Shown here piece by piece: positions 1 through 7,052 of a stretch of DNA of 42,716 nucleotides. The stretch is from positions 1-42,716 of the forward strand of contig DHSM01000002.1 in NCBI GenBank assembly GCA_002408465.1, in the 5' to 3' direction. The notes under the pieces are model-generated. The model saw only the letters and a list, made by a program, of their open reading frames with translations, was not told where the DNA came from and ran no database searches. The translations under genes and the position numbers were made by a program. Each line of letters begins with the position of its first letter. Position 1 is the first letter of the stretch. Origin of the DNA: Firmicutes bacterium UBA5286. Lineage in GTDB: Bacteria > Bacillota > Proteinivoracia > UBA4975.

Positions 1-1
1 T

Positions 2-136
2 CCGCGCCTGCATGATAAGCTTGATCCCTTTGACTATACCGGCCCAACTCGGCTTTATGAAAAAGCGGGATTTATTAAGATTGCACAACAAGGGAATGTT
101 GTGGTTATGAGAAAAGAGCTGGAGCAGGAACTATGA
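2..136 (+). CDS. GNAT family acetyltransferase, C-terminal fragment (partial at window edge)
   Basis: An open frame runs from the window start to a TGA at 134-136 and encodes the last 44 residues of a protein. The segment GPTRLYEKAGFIKI followed by a valine-rich strand and RKEL is the usual end of a GNAT fold: the 'LYEKxGF' helix-turn after the acetyl-CoA site and the final beta strand. GNAT enzymes move an acetyl group from acetyl-CoA to an amine; the substrate cannot be told from this piece. A rho-independent terminator follows 40 bp downstream. The family is fairly sure; the N-terminal part lies outside the window. Confidence 0.7.
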   Translation, partial: PRLHDKLDPFDYTGPTRLYEKAGFIKIAQQGNVVVMRKELEQEL

Positions 137-175
137 AGGACTTTATGAAATCAGGAAGACGTTGAATAACATCAG

Positions 176-204
176 ATGCCTGGGTAGTGTTGCCCAGGCA
201 TTTT
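176..204 (+). terminator. Rho-independent terminator after the GNAT fragment
   Basis: A 9-bp stem ATGCCTGGG / CCCAGGCAT with an 8-nt loop is followed directly by TTTTCTATTT. It lies 40 bp after the GNAT stop codon and closes that transcription unit. Confidence 0.7.
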
Positions 205-366
205 CTATTTCTCCGGCAAGGCAATTTACCGGAGTTGTTAGAAGCCCTAGACGGGGCTTATTATTACCAGAAGCTCAAGATCTACAGTCATGGTACAGAA
301 TTCTTGAACAGTAAACAATATCCAAACATTATTGAGCAATATCACGATAACTGCGAATCTTGTTAA
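187..366 (+). pseudogene. Possible coding relic, no recognised family
   Basis: One frame stays open from about 166 to a TAA at 364-366. Its translation after 211 has a protein-like composition (for example LPELLEALDGAYYYQKLKIY, then a tail ending HDNCESC). There is no ATG and no ribosome site, only a GTG at 187 inside the terminator hairpin, so it is not a functional gene as it stands. It may be the C-terminal remnant of a lost gene, or chance. The rest of 205-413 shows no other gene. Confidence 0.2.
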
Positions 367-413
367 GGGGTATATTGATATAAGTGAGCACTATTTTCTT
401 AGGAGGAATCCGT

Positions 414-1805
414 ATGAAAAGAGTAGTATGCCTTGGATTGGCCTTATTACTGTTGACTATTGGTTTTGTGCCTAAAGCGAGGGCTGCTGTCAGCCCGCCT
501 GCCCTGGAAGACCCTACTGATTTTGCAGTTGAATTAAAGTCTGACCTTAGAGGGCCTTACTTTAACTTGACCTTGACCGTTCCAGAAAGCGTAATACAGG
601 TAAATGAGAATATCAAGGGAAACAAGTATATGGCATTTTTCTGCCAGCCAGTAGAGATTGAAATAGAGTACAAGTATGCGGGCCATGACTGGAACAAGGG
701 GACTTTCATGGATAGGAACTGCGTGAGCGTTATGCTCGACGATTACCTTGCCGAAGGCAGTATCAAATACTTGCCTTTTACTGAAAGTGGTTGGGATGAG
801 GAAAAAATCAAATCGGAAACTTATTATTTTCGAGTTAGATTTGCTTATTCCTACTTTGGTCGTCCGATTTATAATAGCAAATACTCTGGTTACTCCAACA
901 CTTTCACTATTAAAAGCCAAGGGACCTCCCGCCGGCTCTATGGGGCAACTCGGAGAGAAACTGCAATAGCTGTCTCCCTTGAGGGCTGGCCCATCGGCGC
1001 TGAGACTGTAATCCTAACCAGAGATAATGATTACCCTGATGCCCTAACGGGTACGCCGCTCTCTAAAAAGCTTGACGCTCCAATACTATTTACTAACTCC
1101 AAGAAGCTTTCTCAAGCAACCGAGGAGGAGATTTTGAGGCTTAAACCTGCGAAAGTGATCATCCTCGGCGGCACCGTGGCTGTAAGTCAGGATATCGAGG
1201 ATCACCTTAAAAAAAGCTTTAAAGTGCAGAGGATAGGCGGCAAGGATAGATACGACACCAGTAAGCGTATTGCCCTGGAGCTGGCCTACACAGGCCAGGT
1301 GATGATTACCACGGGCACGGATTATCATGATGCCCTTGTAGGGGCACCTATGGCTGCCTGCAATTTGATGCCAGTTCTCCTGACCAAATCCAACACAATT
1401 CCCACATATACAGCGGAGGCTCTATCAATTATTAACCCAAATAAGGTCATAGTTGTCGGCGATACTACCGCAGTCAGCGAAAATGTCTATTCGCAACTGA
1501 AGAATCCTGAACGTATAAGCGGCAGGGATTATTATGATACCTCAGTTAAGGTGGCAAGGTATTTTGGCGCAGATGCCAGGAGGATAATCATTGTCACTGG
1601 CAAAAACTGGCCTGATGCTCTTTCTGGTTCTGGCTTGGCTGCCAAGTTCAAGAGTCCGACTTTGTATGTTGCAGATGGCCTCTCGCCAGAGGTCACTGAG
1701 TACCTTACCCAGAGTATAAGTCTAAAACCGGATATAAATATTCTGGGCGGAGACGTTGCAGTCCCCACAGATGTAAAGCAGGCTATCGATAAAATATTTA
1801 AATAA
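414..1805 (+). CDS. Secreted cell-wall-binding protein with three CWB2 repeats
   Basis: 463-residue exported protein. The start is set at ATG 414 because AGGAGG sits 7 nt upstream; a GTG at 384 in the same frame lacks a ribosome site and would bury the signal peptide. Residues 1-24 form a signal peptide (MKRVV, a leucine-rich core, then KARA). Residues 30-165 are beta-rich and resemble a fibronectin-type domain, ending YFRVRFAYSYFG. Residues 175-463 hold three cell-wall-binding-2 repeats with the hallmarks RLYGATRRETA, YPDALTGTPL and VIILGGTVAVS. In clostridia CWB2 triplets anchor proteins non-covalently to an anionic wall polymer. The fibronectin-like part would be the displayed module. It is monocistronic, with a terminator right behind it. 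A second CWB2 protein lies at 33512-36244. Confidence 0.85.
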   Translation: MKRVVCLGLALLLLTIGFVPKARAAVSPPALEDPTDFAVELKSDLRGPYFNLTLTVPESVIQVNENIKGNKYMAFFCQPVEIEIEYKYAGHDWNKGTFMDRNCVSVMLDDYLAEGSIKYLPFTESGWDEEKIKSETYYFRVRFAYSYFGRPIYNSKYSGYSNTFTIKSQGTSRRLYGATRRETAIAVSLEGWPIGAETVILTRDNDYPDALTGTPLSKKLDAPILFTNSKKLSQATEEEILRLKPAKVIILGGTVAVSQDIEDHLKKSFKVQRIGGKDRYDTSKRIALELAYTGQVMITTGTDYHDALVGAPMAACNLMPVLLTKSNTIPTYTAEALSIINPNKVIVVGDTTAVSENVYSQLKNPERISGRDYYDTSVKVARYFGADARRIIIVTGKNWPDALSGSGLAAKFKSPTLYVADGLSPEVTEYLTQSISLKPDINILGGDVAVPTDVKQAIDKIFK

Positions 1806-1807
1806 GC

Positions 1808-1842
1808 AAAAAGGCTCCGGCAAATTATGCCGGAGCCTTTTT
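1808..1842. terminator. Bidirectional rho-independent terminator
   Basis: A 15-bp perfect stem (AAAAAGGCTCCGGCA and its complement) with a 5-nt loop and T/A tracts on both sides. It lies between the convergent CWB2 gene and TetR gene and can serve both. Confidence 0.85.
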
Positions 1843-1877
1843 GAATAGAACGCCAAAGGAAATGTGTATCAGCAGTT

Positions 1878-2444
1878 TCACGCGATATATGTCTCAATTC
1901 CCTTGTATACCAGGTGGGTGACGAATTCAGCCATCTGTTGGGGCGGTTGTGGGTTATCGTCTTGCAGCCATTTCCGGATTACGCCAATGCTCCCAGTGGC
2001 CACATAAGTATAGATATATTCTGCGGTGGACTCGTCCACCCTTTTCTTTTTTTGCCACTCGAAGACTACCCGCTCGCTGACAATCTTCATGATATTGGTC
2101 TGAAAATTAATGTCGCCGTTATTGCCCAGAAGGACGTGGCAGAGTTCGCTGTTTTGGGCTATATATTCGAAGATCTTGGCGAGTATCTGCATCATATTGG
2201 TCTCACCCGCTTCGACGACGAAATGATCCAAATACGAATTGATGTCCGCGATAAATTCAGACTCTATTTGTTTGAGCAGGTCAAATTGGTCGGAGTAGTG
2301 GGAGTAAAATGTCGCGCGGTTAATATCTGCCCGTTCACATAGCTCTTTAATGGTCAGCCTGGAGATCGGCTTTTCCTTTAATAGTTCAATTAAGCTTTCC
2401 CGCAGGACCATTTTTGTGTACTTCACCCGTCTGTCAGTGGCCAT
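1878..2444 (-). CDS. TetR/AcrR family transcriptional regulator
   Basis: 188-residue DNA-binding repressor. The start is ATG 2444, preceded by AGGAGGG with 5-nt spacing; an upstream ATG at 2462 overlaps this ribosome site. Residues 30-49 form the TetR helix-turn-helix (LTIKELCERADINRATFYSHY, the usual 'TFYxHF' recognition-helix signature). The C-terminal ligand domain (about 65-188) resembles the DhaS-type TetR_C group found in Bacillota. It is divergent from an extended SDR gene across 232 bp holding several GTTGRTT half-sites, so the SDR is its most likely target, together with itself. The inducer is unknown. The family call is firm. Confidence 0.85.
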   Translation of the reverse strand: MATDRRVKYTKMVLRESLIELLKEKPISRLTIKELCERADINRATFYSHYSDQFDLLKQIESEFIADINSYLDHFVVEAGETNMMQILAKIFEYIAQNSELCHVLLGNNGDINFQTNIMKIVSERVVFEWQKKKRVDESTAEYIYTYVATGSIGVIRKWLQDDNPQPPQQMAEFVTHLVYKGIETYIA

Positions 2445-2480
2445 TTTTACCCTCCTGAGCAAATTAATTTTTGTAAATTT

Positions 2481-2550
2481 GTTGGTTATACTACAGGCTG
2501 AGCCGGGATTGTAGTAGAATCAACAGAAGATATTAATCTGTTGGTTGATT
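2481..2550. promoter_or_regulatory. Candidate TetR operator cluster (GTTGRTT half-sites)
   Basis: The motif GTTGGTT/GTTGATT occurs repeatedly in both orientations: 2481-2487, 2518-2524 (inverted) and 2540-2550. It forms a 14-nt arm pair 2481-2494/2511-2524 (12 of 14 matches), and CAACAGA/TCTGTTG (2521-2527/2537-2543) is perfect. The cluster overlaps the -35 of the SDR promoter. That it binds the adjacent TetR protein is inference. Confidence 0.45.
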
Positions 2551-2573
2551 AGGTTTCTAGTTGTTAGTATATT
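2545..2573 (+). promoter_or_regulatory. Sigma-A type promoter for the extended SDR gene
   Basis: TTGATT (2545-2550) and TATATT (2568-2573) are separated by exactly 17 bp, a good housekeeping promoter reading toward the SDR gene about 100 bp downstream. Its -35 lies in the half-site cluster, which suits repression. Confidence 0.5.
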
Positions 2574-2676
2574 AGAAGTAAGAAAGATAGTCAACACCAT
2601 GTATCGGAAATGGCCGAGCATTATTAAATTTTACTATAACACAATAAAAAATTTTGCCAAAATGAGGTGATGTACG

Positions 2677-3696
2677 ATGGCTGAGAAATTCTTGGTTACA
2701 GGCGCGGCTGGAAACTTGGGAAGCAGCGTTGTCCGGGAGCTGATCTCCCAGGGCAAGGATGTCAGGGCCCTGGTCCTTCCCGGGGATGCAGCTGCCCAGC
2801 GGCTCCCGGCAGAGGTAGAGAAATATGAAGGTAATATATTGAATCCTGCTGACTTGGAAAGGTTTTTTGCAGTGTCCAAGGGCACCGAGGTCATTGTCAT
2901 TCATTGCGCAGGCATAGTTTCAACTGTCTGGAATTACGATAGGCAGGTATTCCAGGTCAATGTGCTGGGCACAGATAATGTGGTCCAGCAATGTGTCCGT
3001 TCGCAAGTAAAGAAGCTGGTCTATACCAGCTCAGTGCATGCGATTCCGGAGCAGCCCAAGGGTGGGGTGATGACCGAGATAACTGAATTCGCGCCGGAAA
3101 AAATCGTCGGGTTTTACGGGAAGACTAAAGCCTTGGCGGCGCAGATTGTAATGGACGCTGTCAAGAAACATGGCCTCAATGCCTCGGTGGTATTCCCTTC
3201 AGGCCTTTGCGGGCCAGATGATTACGCCTTCGGCTATGTGACCCAGCTCCTGCTGGACAGCGCCAGGAACAAGCTACCGGCAGGGGTTAAGGGCGGATAC
3301 GACTTTGCCGATGTGCGCGATGTGGCTGCTGGGGTGGTGGCAGCCTGCGCAAAAGGGGCAAAGGGCGAAACCTATATCCTGGGCAACCGCTATGTGTCTG
3401 TGCGGGAGATCTTGCAGCACGTCCATGAACTGACCCATGCCAAGTTGGTCAAGTGCATGATTTCAGTCTCGGCCGCCCGCATGTTCTTGCCGGGGTTCAG
3501 CCTTTACTACAAGCTGCGCAAACGCCGCCCCCTGTTTACAAAGTACTCCCTTTACACCTTGATCAGCAACTCCAACTTTTCCTCAGAAAAGGCCAAGAAA
3601 GAATTGGGCTATAAGGTGCGCCCCTTTAAGGAAACCATACACGACGCTCTCAAGTGGCTGCAAGCAGAAGGGAAGTTAAAGCCCAGGTATTACTAA
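2677..3696 (+). CDS. NAD(P)-dependent epimerase/dehydratase (extended SDR)
   Basis: 339-residue Rossmann-fold oxidoreductase or epimerase. The glycine-rich nucleotide motif TGAAGNLG is at residues 8-15, followed by the TSS strand at 117-119 and the catalytic pair Y147-x3-K151 (YGKTK). The length and the substrate lobe after residue 180 fit extended SDRs of the 3-beta-hydroxysteroid-dehydrogenase/dihydroflavonol-reductase type; the natural substrate cannot be read. GAGGTGAT precedes the ATG. It is alone downstream of a promoter that overlaps candidate TetR sites, so it is probably inducible. An SPT-like/SDR pair lies 2.6 kb away; a role of this enzyme in the same pathway is only a possibility. 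Confidence 0.8.
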   Translation: MAEKFLVTGAAGNLGSSVVRELISQGKDVRALVLPGDAAAQRLPAEVEKYEGNILNPADLERFFAVSKGTEVIVIHCAGIVSTVWNYDRQVFQVNVLGTDNVVQQCVRSQVKKLVYTSSVHAIPEQPKGGVMTEITEFAPEKIVGFYGKTKALAAQIVMDAVKKHGLNASVVFPSGLCGPDDYAFGYVTQLLLDSARNKLPAGVKGGYDFADVRDVAAGVVAACAKGAKGETYILGNRYVSVREILQHVHELTHAKLVKCMISVSAARMFLPGFSLYYKLRKRRPLFTKYSLYTLISNSNFSSEKAKKELGYKVRPFKETIHDALKWLQAEGKLKPRYY

Positions 3697-3722
3697 AATC
3701 GAATAATGTCTAAATTGAACAT

Positions 3723-3755
3723 AGAAGCCGTAAACCCCTTGGGTTTATGGCTTCT
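3723..3755 (+). terminator. Hairpin after the SDR gene, sibling of the 6208 hairpin
   Basis: AGAAGCC and GGCTTCT arms with an inner TAAACCC/GGGTTTA stem. No T-run follows, so termination may be weak. The outer and inner stems match the hairpin at 6208-6253 almost base for base, so the two bracket the zinc-ribbon/TPR gene. Confidence 0.5.
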
Positions 3756-3892
3756 GCTGGTATAAGCTGGAATAGAGGATGCGATTAGAAGTGTAAAAAA
3801 ACTATATTTTATAAAGGAAGTATATAAGATAATGACGAATTATACAGATGGAATGGACTGAAAAAACTTCGAAATGTAAGGGGGGGTTGGTT

Positions 3893-6151
3893 TTGGCCCA
3901 CTGTGAAAAATGCGAGAAGGAGCATCAGCCGGGAGAGCGTTGCGCTAAGTGTGCGAAGGCGCCTAAGGCCAAGATTAAGATTGGCAGCCTGGTTATTGGC
4001 AAGGCGGCCTTGATAGCAGTAATCTGCAGCCTGCTTGTCGTGACAATCGGCGGGTTTGCCGGGGTCAGGGCAGTCAGGTCTCATCAGGCCAAAGAAAATC
4101 TTAACCTGGGCAATGCCTACTTGCTGGAGGGGCAATATGAACAGGCAATTCTCGCCTTTAACAAGACCATCAAAAGAGAACCCCGCAATATTGAGGCAAT
4201 GCTGGGGAAGGCCAAGGCCCTGATTGCCCTGAAAAGGGCGGCTGAGGGCGAGGCTGTCCTGGATGAGGCAAGGAAAGCAGACCCCAGGATGCCGGCGATT
4301 TATCTAGCCCTCTGCGAGGTTTACCTTGAGCGGGGGGATATCCCCGGAATCTTGATACTGCTGGATAGCGGCTACAAGCTGACAGGGGATACCGAGATTC
4401 AGGAACTGCTGAAAAGCTTTCAAGAACGGGTATCTATTGTGGCCAGCTCATTCGGGCTATATGTCAATCAGCCAACTAATTTCAGGCTTGTCTATCAGGA
4501 TGACAATCTGACTGTAGACCTTAAGGCCACCTGGTCGACTGACAACGCAAGCAGTTCAATTACCACAAAGAGCGACGACAGCGTTGATATTACAGTGTCT
4601 GAATTAGGTGACGTCACTATCAGCGCAGTTTATGGTTATCTTTCTAAAGAAAGCACCCTTACTTGCAGCGCTAGTGACCTCAGCCGCTATCAGGCTCTTT
4701 TGGACCAGGGGCAAGTTACTGCCTGTATAGATGAACTGAATCTGCAGCTGGAGAGAGATCCCGACTGGCATGAGGCCCGGGCTTTCCTGGCTGGGACCCT
4801 GATTGAACAAGATGAATTGAAGTCTGCCGCCAATCATCTAATCAAGTTGGCGCAAGCCAAATACAACACCCTTAGTTTAGAAGACGCGTTGGTAAGCAAG
4901 GGTTCTCCGCTGCCCCTGGAAGTTTTGGAACAGGCTTTCGCCGAGGATTGGCATTGGCCAAGGCTTCTCTACATTCGTATTGCCGCAGAAAGTGGGGAAC
5001 TGAGCGCCGCCGCCGCCCAAATTATGCATCTTCCCAAGCTGGACATTGAGCTTAGTTTGATAAAGCCTAAGGCCCTTTGGGGGGTGGCGGAAGAGTTGCT
5101 GTACTACTGCCACCAGGACCTTGACGCCTCCAAAGCTAAGGAAGGCATTCAAACTATTCTCAACTTCTTAAGCGAAAACCCCCAGTGGTCAAGGCATGCT
5201 GCTGCTCTCTCCGCTGTCCTCAATCCGCCGCCGGCTCCCACCCCGACCCTGATTTTTGATCCTAAGGATTGGTGGGCGGTGGACTGGTACCACATGGAAT
5301 ACACAGACCTTTCTCCCGATTCCAGCTACCTGTTCTATATTGCAATTGACAGTCGGTATGTCAAGCGGGGAGATATAGTGAGTATGGCCACCGGACAGCT
5401 GGTCCTGAATATCCCTGAGAGCAAAAACTATGCCGGCAGAGACGCCTGGAGCAGGGATAGCAGGTATTTCGCCTTAGAAACTAAGAATAACTTTGCAATC
5501 TACGACCTAACAACGAAAAAACCGGTTGCCCAAGTGGCGCCGGTAAATGCTAAGGCGAAACTCCGGTTACTGGGTTGGAATCCAGATAACTTGCTTCTTT
5601 GGGTTGAGCAAACAAATTCTTCTCAGCTTGTCAGCTACTCCCCTGCCACTGGGGAAAGGAAGAAAATCGGCGGCAGCACTACTGCCTATCCCTCCCTCAC
5701 CGCCACCGGTAAGGTTGCTTACCTAGAAGGGGTAGATGAGTATGGGCGGACTAAGGATACTCTCAAGGTTACTGTGGACGGGGTAACCCGGAGCTATCAA
5801 GTGCCGGAGGCGAGAATTGAGGGATGGCTGCCTGAAGATGTTGGGATTCAACTCAAGAAAACAAATGAAGACGTGGCAATAACCCTTGACCTGGCTTCCG
5901 GAGAACTAACTCCCTTGGACGTGAAGAGATTCTTGCCCTTGCCTGGAGGCTGGGTTAATCGCCACCAAGTCTATGGCAACTACTTATTAGAGAGGGGAGA
6001 GGACTTTTCGGATTCTTGCGCGGTCATGCTTATGGACATTAGGGATTTGTCCGTAACTGCAACCGGAATTAATAACACGACCCCCTACGGGGGAAGGGTA
6101 TTTTTCGAAAATACTGATTCAGGAGTATGCATCTACCAGATGTTTGATTGA
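3893..6151 (+). CDS. Membrane-anchored zinc-ribbon / TPR / beta-propeller protein
   Basis: 752 residues if translated from TTG 3893. This start is preferred because AAGGGGG lies 8 nt upstream and it places a CxxC-x9-CxxC zinc ribbon (Cys 4, 7, 17, 20) at the N-terminus; an ATG at 3848 in frame has no ribosome site. The TTG gene at 28694 has nearly the same leader. One transmembrane helix spans about 37-59. TPR helices follow (about 68-175, for example NLGNAYLLEGQYEQAILAFN), then an Ig-like beta segment (190-255), more helical repeats (260-440), and a C-terminal region (460-740) with propeller-like SPDSSYLFYI and SRDSRYFALE blades. The ribbon should face the cytoplasm and the rest the outside. 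The role is unknown; the layout suggests a scaffold or sensor. Confidence 0.7.
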   Translation: MAHCEKCEKEHQPGERCAKCAKAPKAKIKIGSLVIGKAALIAVICSLLVVTIGGFAGVRAVRSHQAKENLNLGNAYLLEGQYEQAILAFNKTIKREPRNIEAMLGKAKALIALKRAAEGEAVLDEARKADPRMPAIYLALCEVYLERGDIPGILILLDSGYKLTGDTEIQELLKSFQERVSIVASSFGLYVNQPTNFRLVYQDDNLTVDLKATWSTDNASSSITTKSDDSVDITVSELGDVTISAVYGYLSKESTLTCSASDLSRYQALLDQGQVTACIDELNLQLERDPDWHEARAFLAGTLIEQDELKSAANHLIKLAQAKYNTLSLEDALVSKGSPLPLEVLEQAFAEDWHWPRLLYIRIAAESGELSAAAAQIMHLPKLDIELSLIKPKALWGVAEELLYYCHQDLDASKAKEGIQTILNFLSENPQWSRHAAALSAVLNPPPAPTPTLIFDPKDWWAVDWYHMEYTDLSPDSSYLFYIAIDSRYVKRGDIVSMATGQLVLNIPESKNYAGRDAWSRDSRYFALETKNNFAIYDLTTKKPVAQVAPVNAKAKLRLLGWNPDNLLLWVEQTNSSQLVSYSPATGERKKIGGSTTAYPSLTATGKVAYLEGVDEYGRTKDTLKVTVDGVTRSYQVPEARIEGWLPEDVGIQLKKTNEDVAITLDLASGELTPLDVKRFLPLPGGWVNRHQVYGNYLLERGEDFSDSCAVMLMDIRDLSVTATGINNTTPYGGRVFFENTDSGVCIYQMFD

Positions 6152-6207
6152 TCAGGAATTAGGGAGCATACTTCGGCACCGAACGGGAGATATCCAGTCA
6201 GTTGCAA

Positions 6208-6263
6208 AGAAGCCGCAAACCTCAGGGGTGAATCCCCGGGGTTTGCGGCTTCTGGTTTATTTT
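6208..6263. terminator. Strong terminator between convergent genes
   Basis: A 14-bp perfect outer stem (AGAAGCCGCAAACC and its complement, 6208-6221/6240-6253) with an inner GGGG/CCCC stem, followed by GGTTTATTTTC. It separates the TPR gene from the minus-strand SDR and closely resembles the 3723 hairpin. Confidence 0.8.
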
Positions 6264-6266
6264 CTT

Positions 6267-7052
6267 CTACTTGATATACAGCTTGCGGATAACGAAATTA
6301 ACTAATGAATGAGGCAGAATTTTGTTCAGGAAGGCTAATATTTTGTACTGTCCTCCCACGGTATAAATGGGTTTTACCTTGCGCTTATTTGCGGTTTTAA
6401 AAATAGCGGCGGCGATTGTTTCCGGGGACATGCCGCTTTGCTCGTCCTTCTCCATAATGGCCACGCTGCGGCCGATGGCGCCGCCGTAAACATCATCGCC
6501 GGCATAGGATTTGACCCGGGAGCCGGTAAAGCCTGTTTTTACATCCCCCAGCTGCAGGGCGCAGACGCTCACTTTGAAGGGCTTAAGTTCATTTGCTAGC
6601 GCGCAGACGAGAATGTTTATTGCCGCCTTTGTCGCTGAATAGAAGGACTGAAAGGGAATGGCAAAGATTGCGGCTGCTGAGGAGATGCAGATGATGCGGC
6701 CCTGCCTTTCCTTTAACATTGGCAAGGCTGCCTTGATGCAGTTAAATGTGCCGAAGAAGTTGACATCAAACTGGCTCCGGGCCTCATTCAGCTCTGTAAA
6801 CTCCACCGCCCCGGAGATGCCGAAGCCGGCATTGTTGACCAGGAGGTCCAGGTGACCGCTTTCGGAGCGGATTTGAGCGAAGGCTTTTTTAACTTCTTCT
6901 TCAACGGTAACATCGGCGGCGATGTTGATAATGCCAGCTTCTCCCGAAAGCCTGCGGCTAAGATTATATACCTTCCAGCCCCTGGCGGCGAAATACTTTG
7001 CCGTTGCCCGGCCGATGCCGCTGGAGGCGCCGGTAATCACGACAACTTTCAT
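6267..7052 (-). CDS. Classical short-chain dehydrogenase, candidate 3-ketosphinganine reductase
   Basis: 261-residue classical SDR. The cofactor motif TGASSGIG is at 7-14, NNAG at 73-76, the catalytic serine in ISS near 124 and the Tyr-Lys pair YSATK at 138-142. The last 30 residues are hydrophobic and basic, which would suit membrane contact. Its ATG overlaps the stop of the upstream SPT-like gene by 4 nt (ATGA), so the two are translationally coupled. In sphingolipid synthesis the product of serine palmitoyltransferase is a 3-keto sphingoid base that needs NADPH reduction, the reaction of eukaryotic KDSR, a classical SDR. The coupling makes this the likely reaction. Without it one would only say generic SDR. 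Confidence 0.65.
   Translation of the reverse strand: MKVVVITGASSGIGRATAKYFAARGWKVYNLSRRLSGEAGIINIAADVTVEEEVKKAFAQIRSESGHLDLLVNNAGFGISGAVEFTELNEARSQFDVNFFGTFNCIKAALPMLKERQGRIICISSAAAIFAIPFQSFYSATKAAINILVCALANELKPFKVSVCALQLGDVKTGFTGSRVKSYAGDDVYGGAIGRSVAIMEKDEQSGMSPETIAAAIFKTANKRKVKPIYTVGGQYKILAFLNKILPHSLVNFVIRKLYIK

Noticed and set aside
3848..3892. ATG 3848 as start of the zinc-ribbon/TPR gene
   Set aside because: No ribosome site; TTG 3893 has AAGGGGG at good spacing and begins right before the zinc ribbon.
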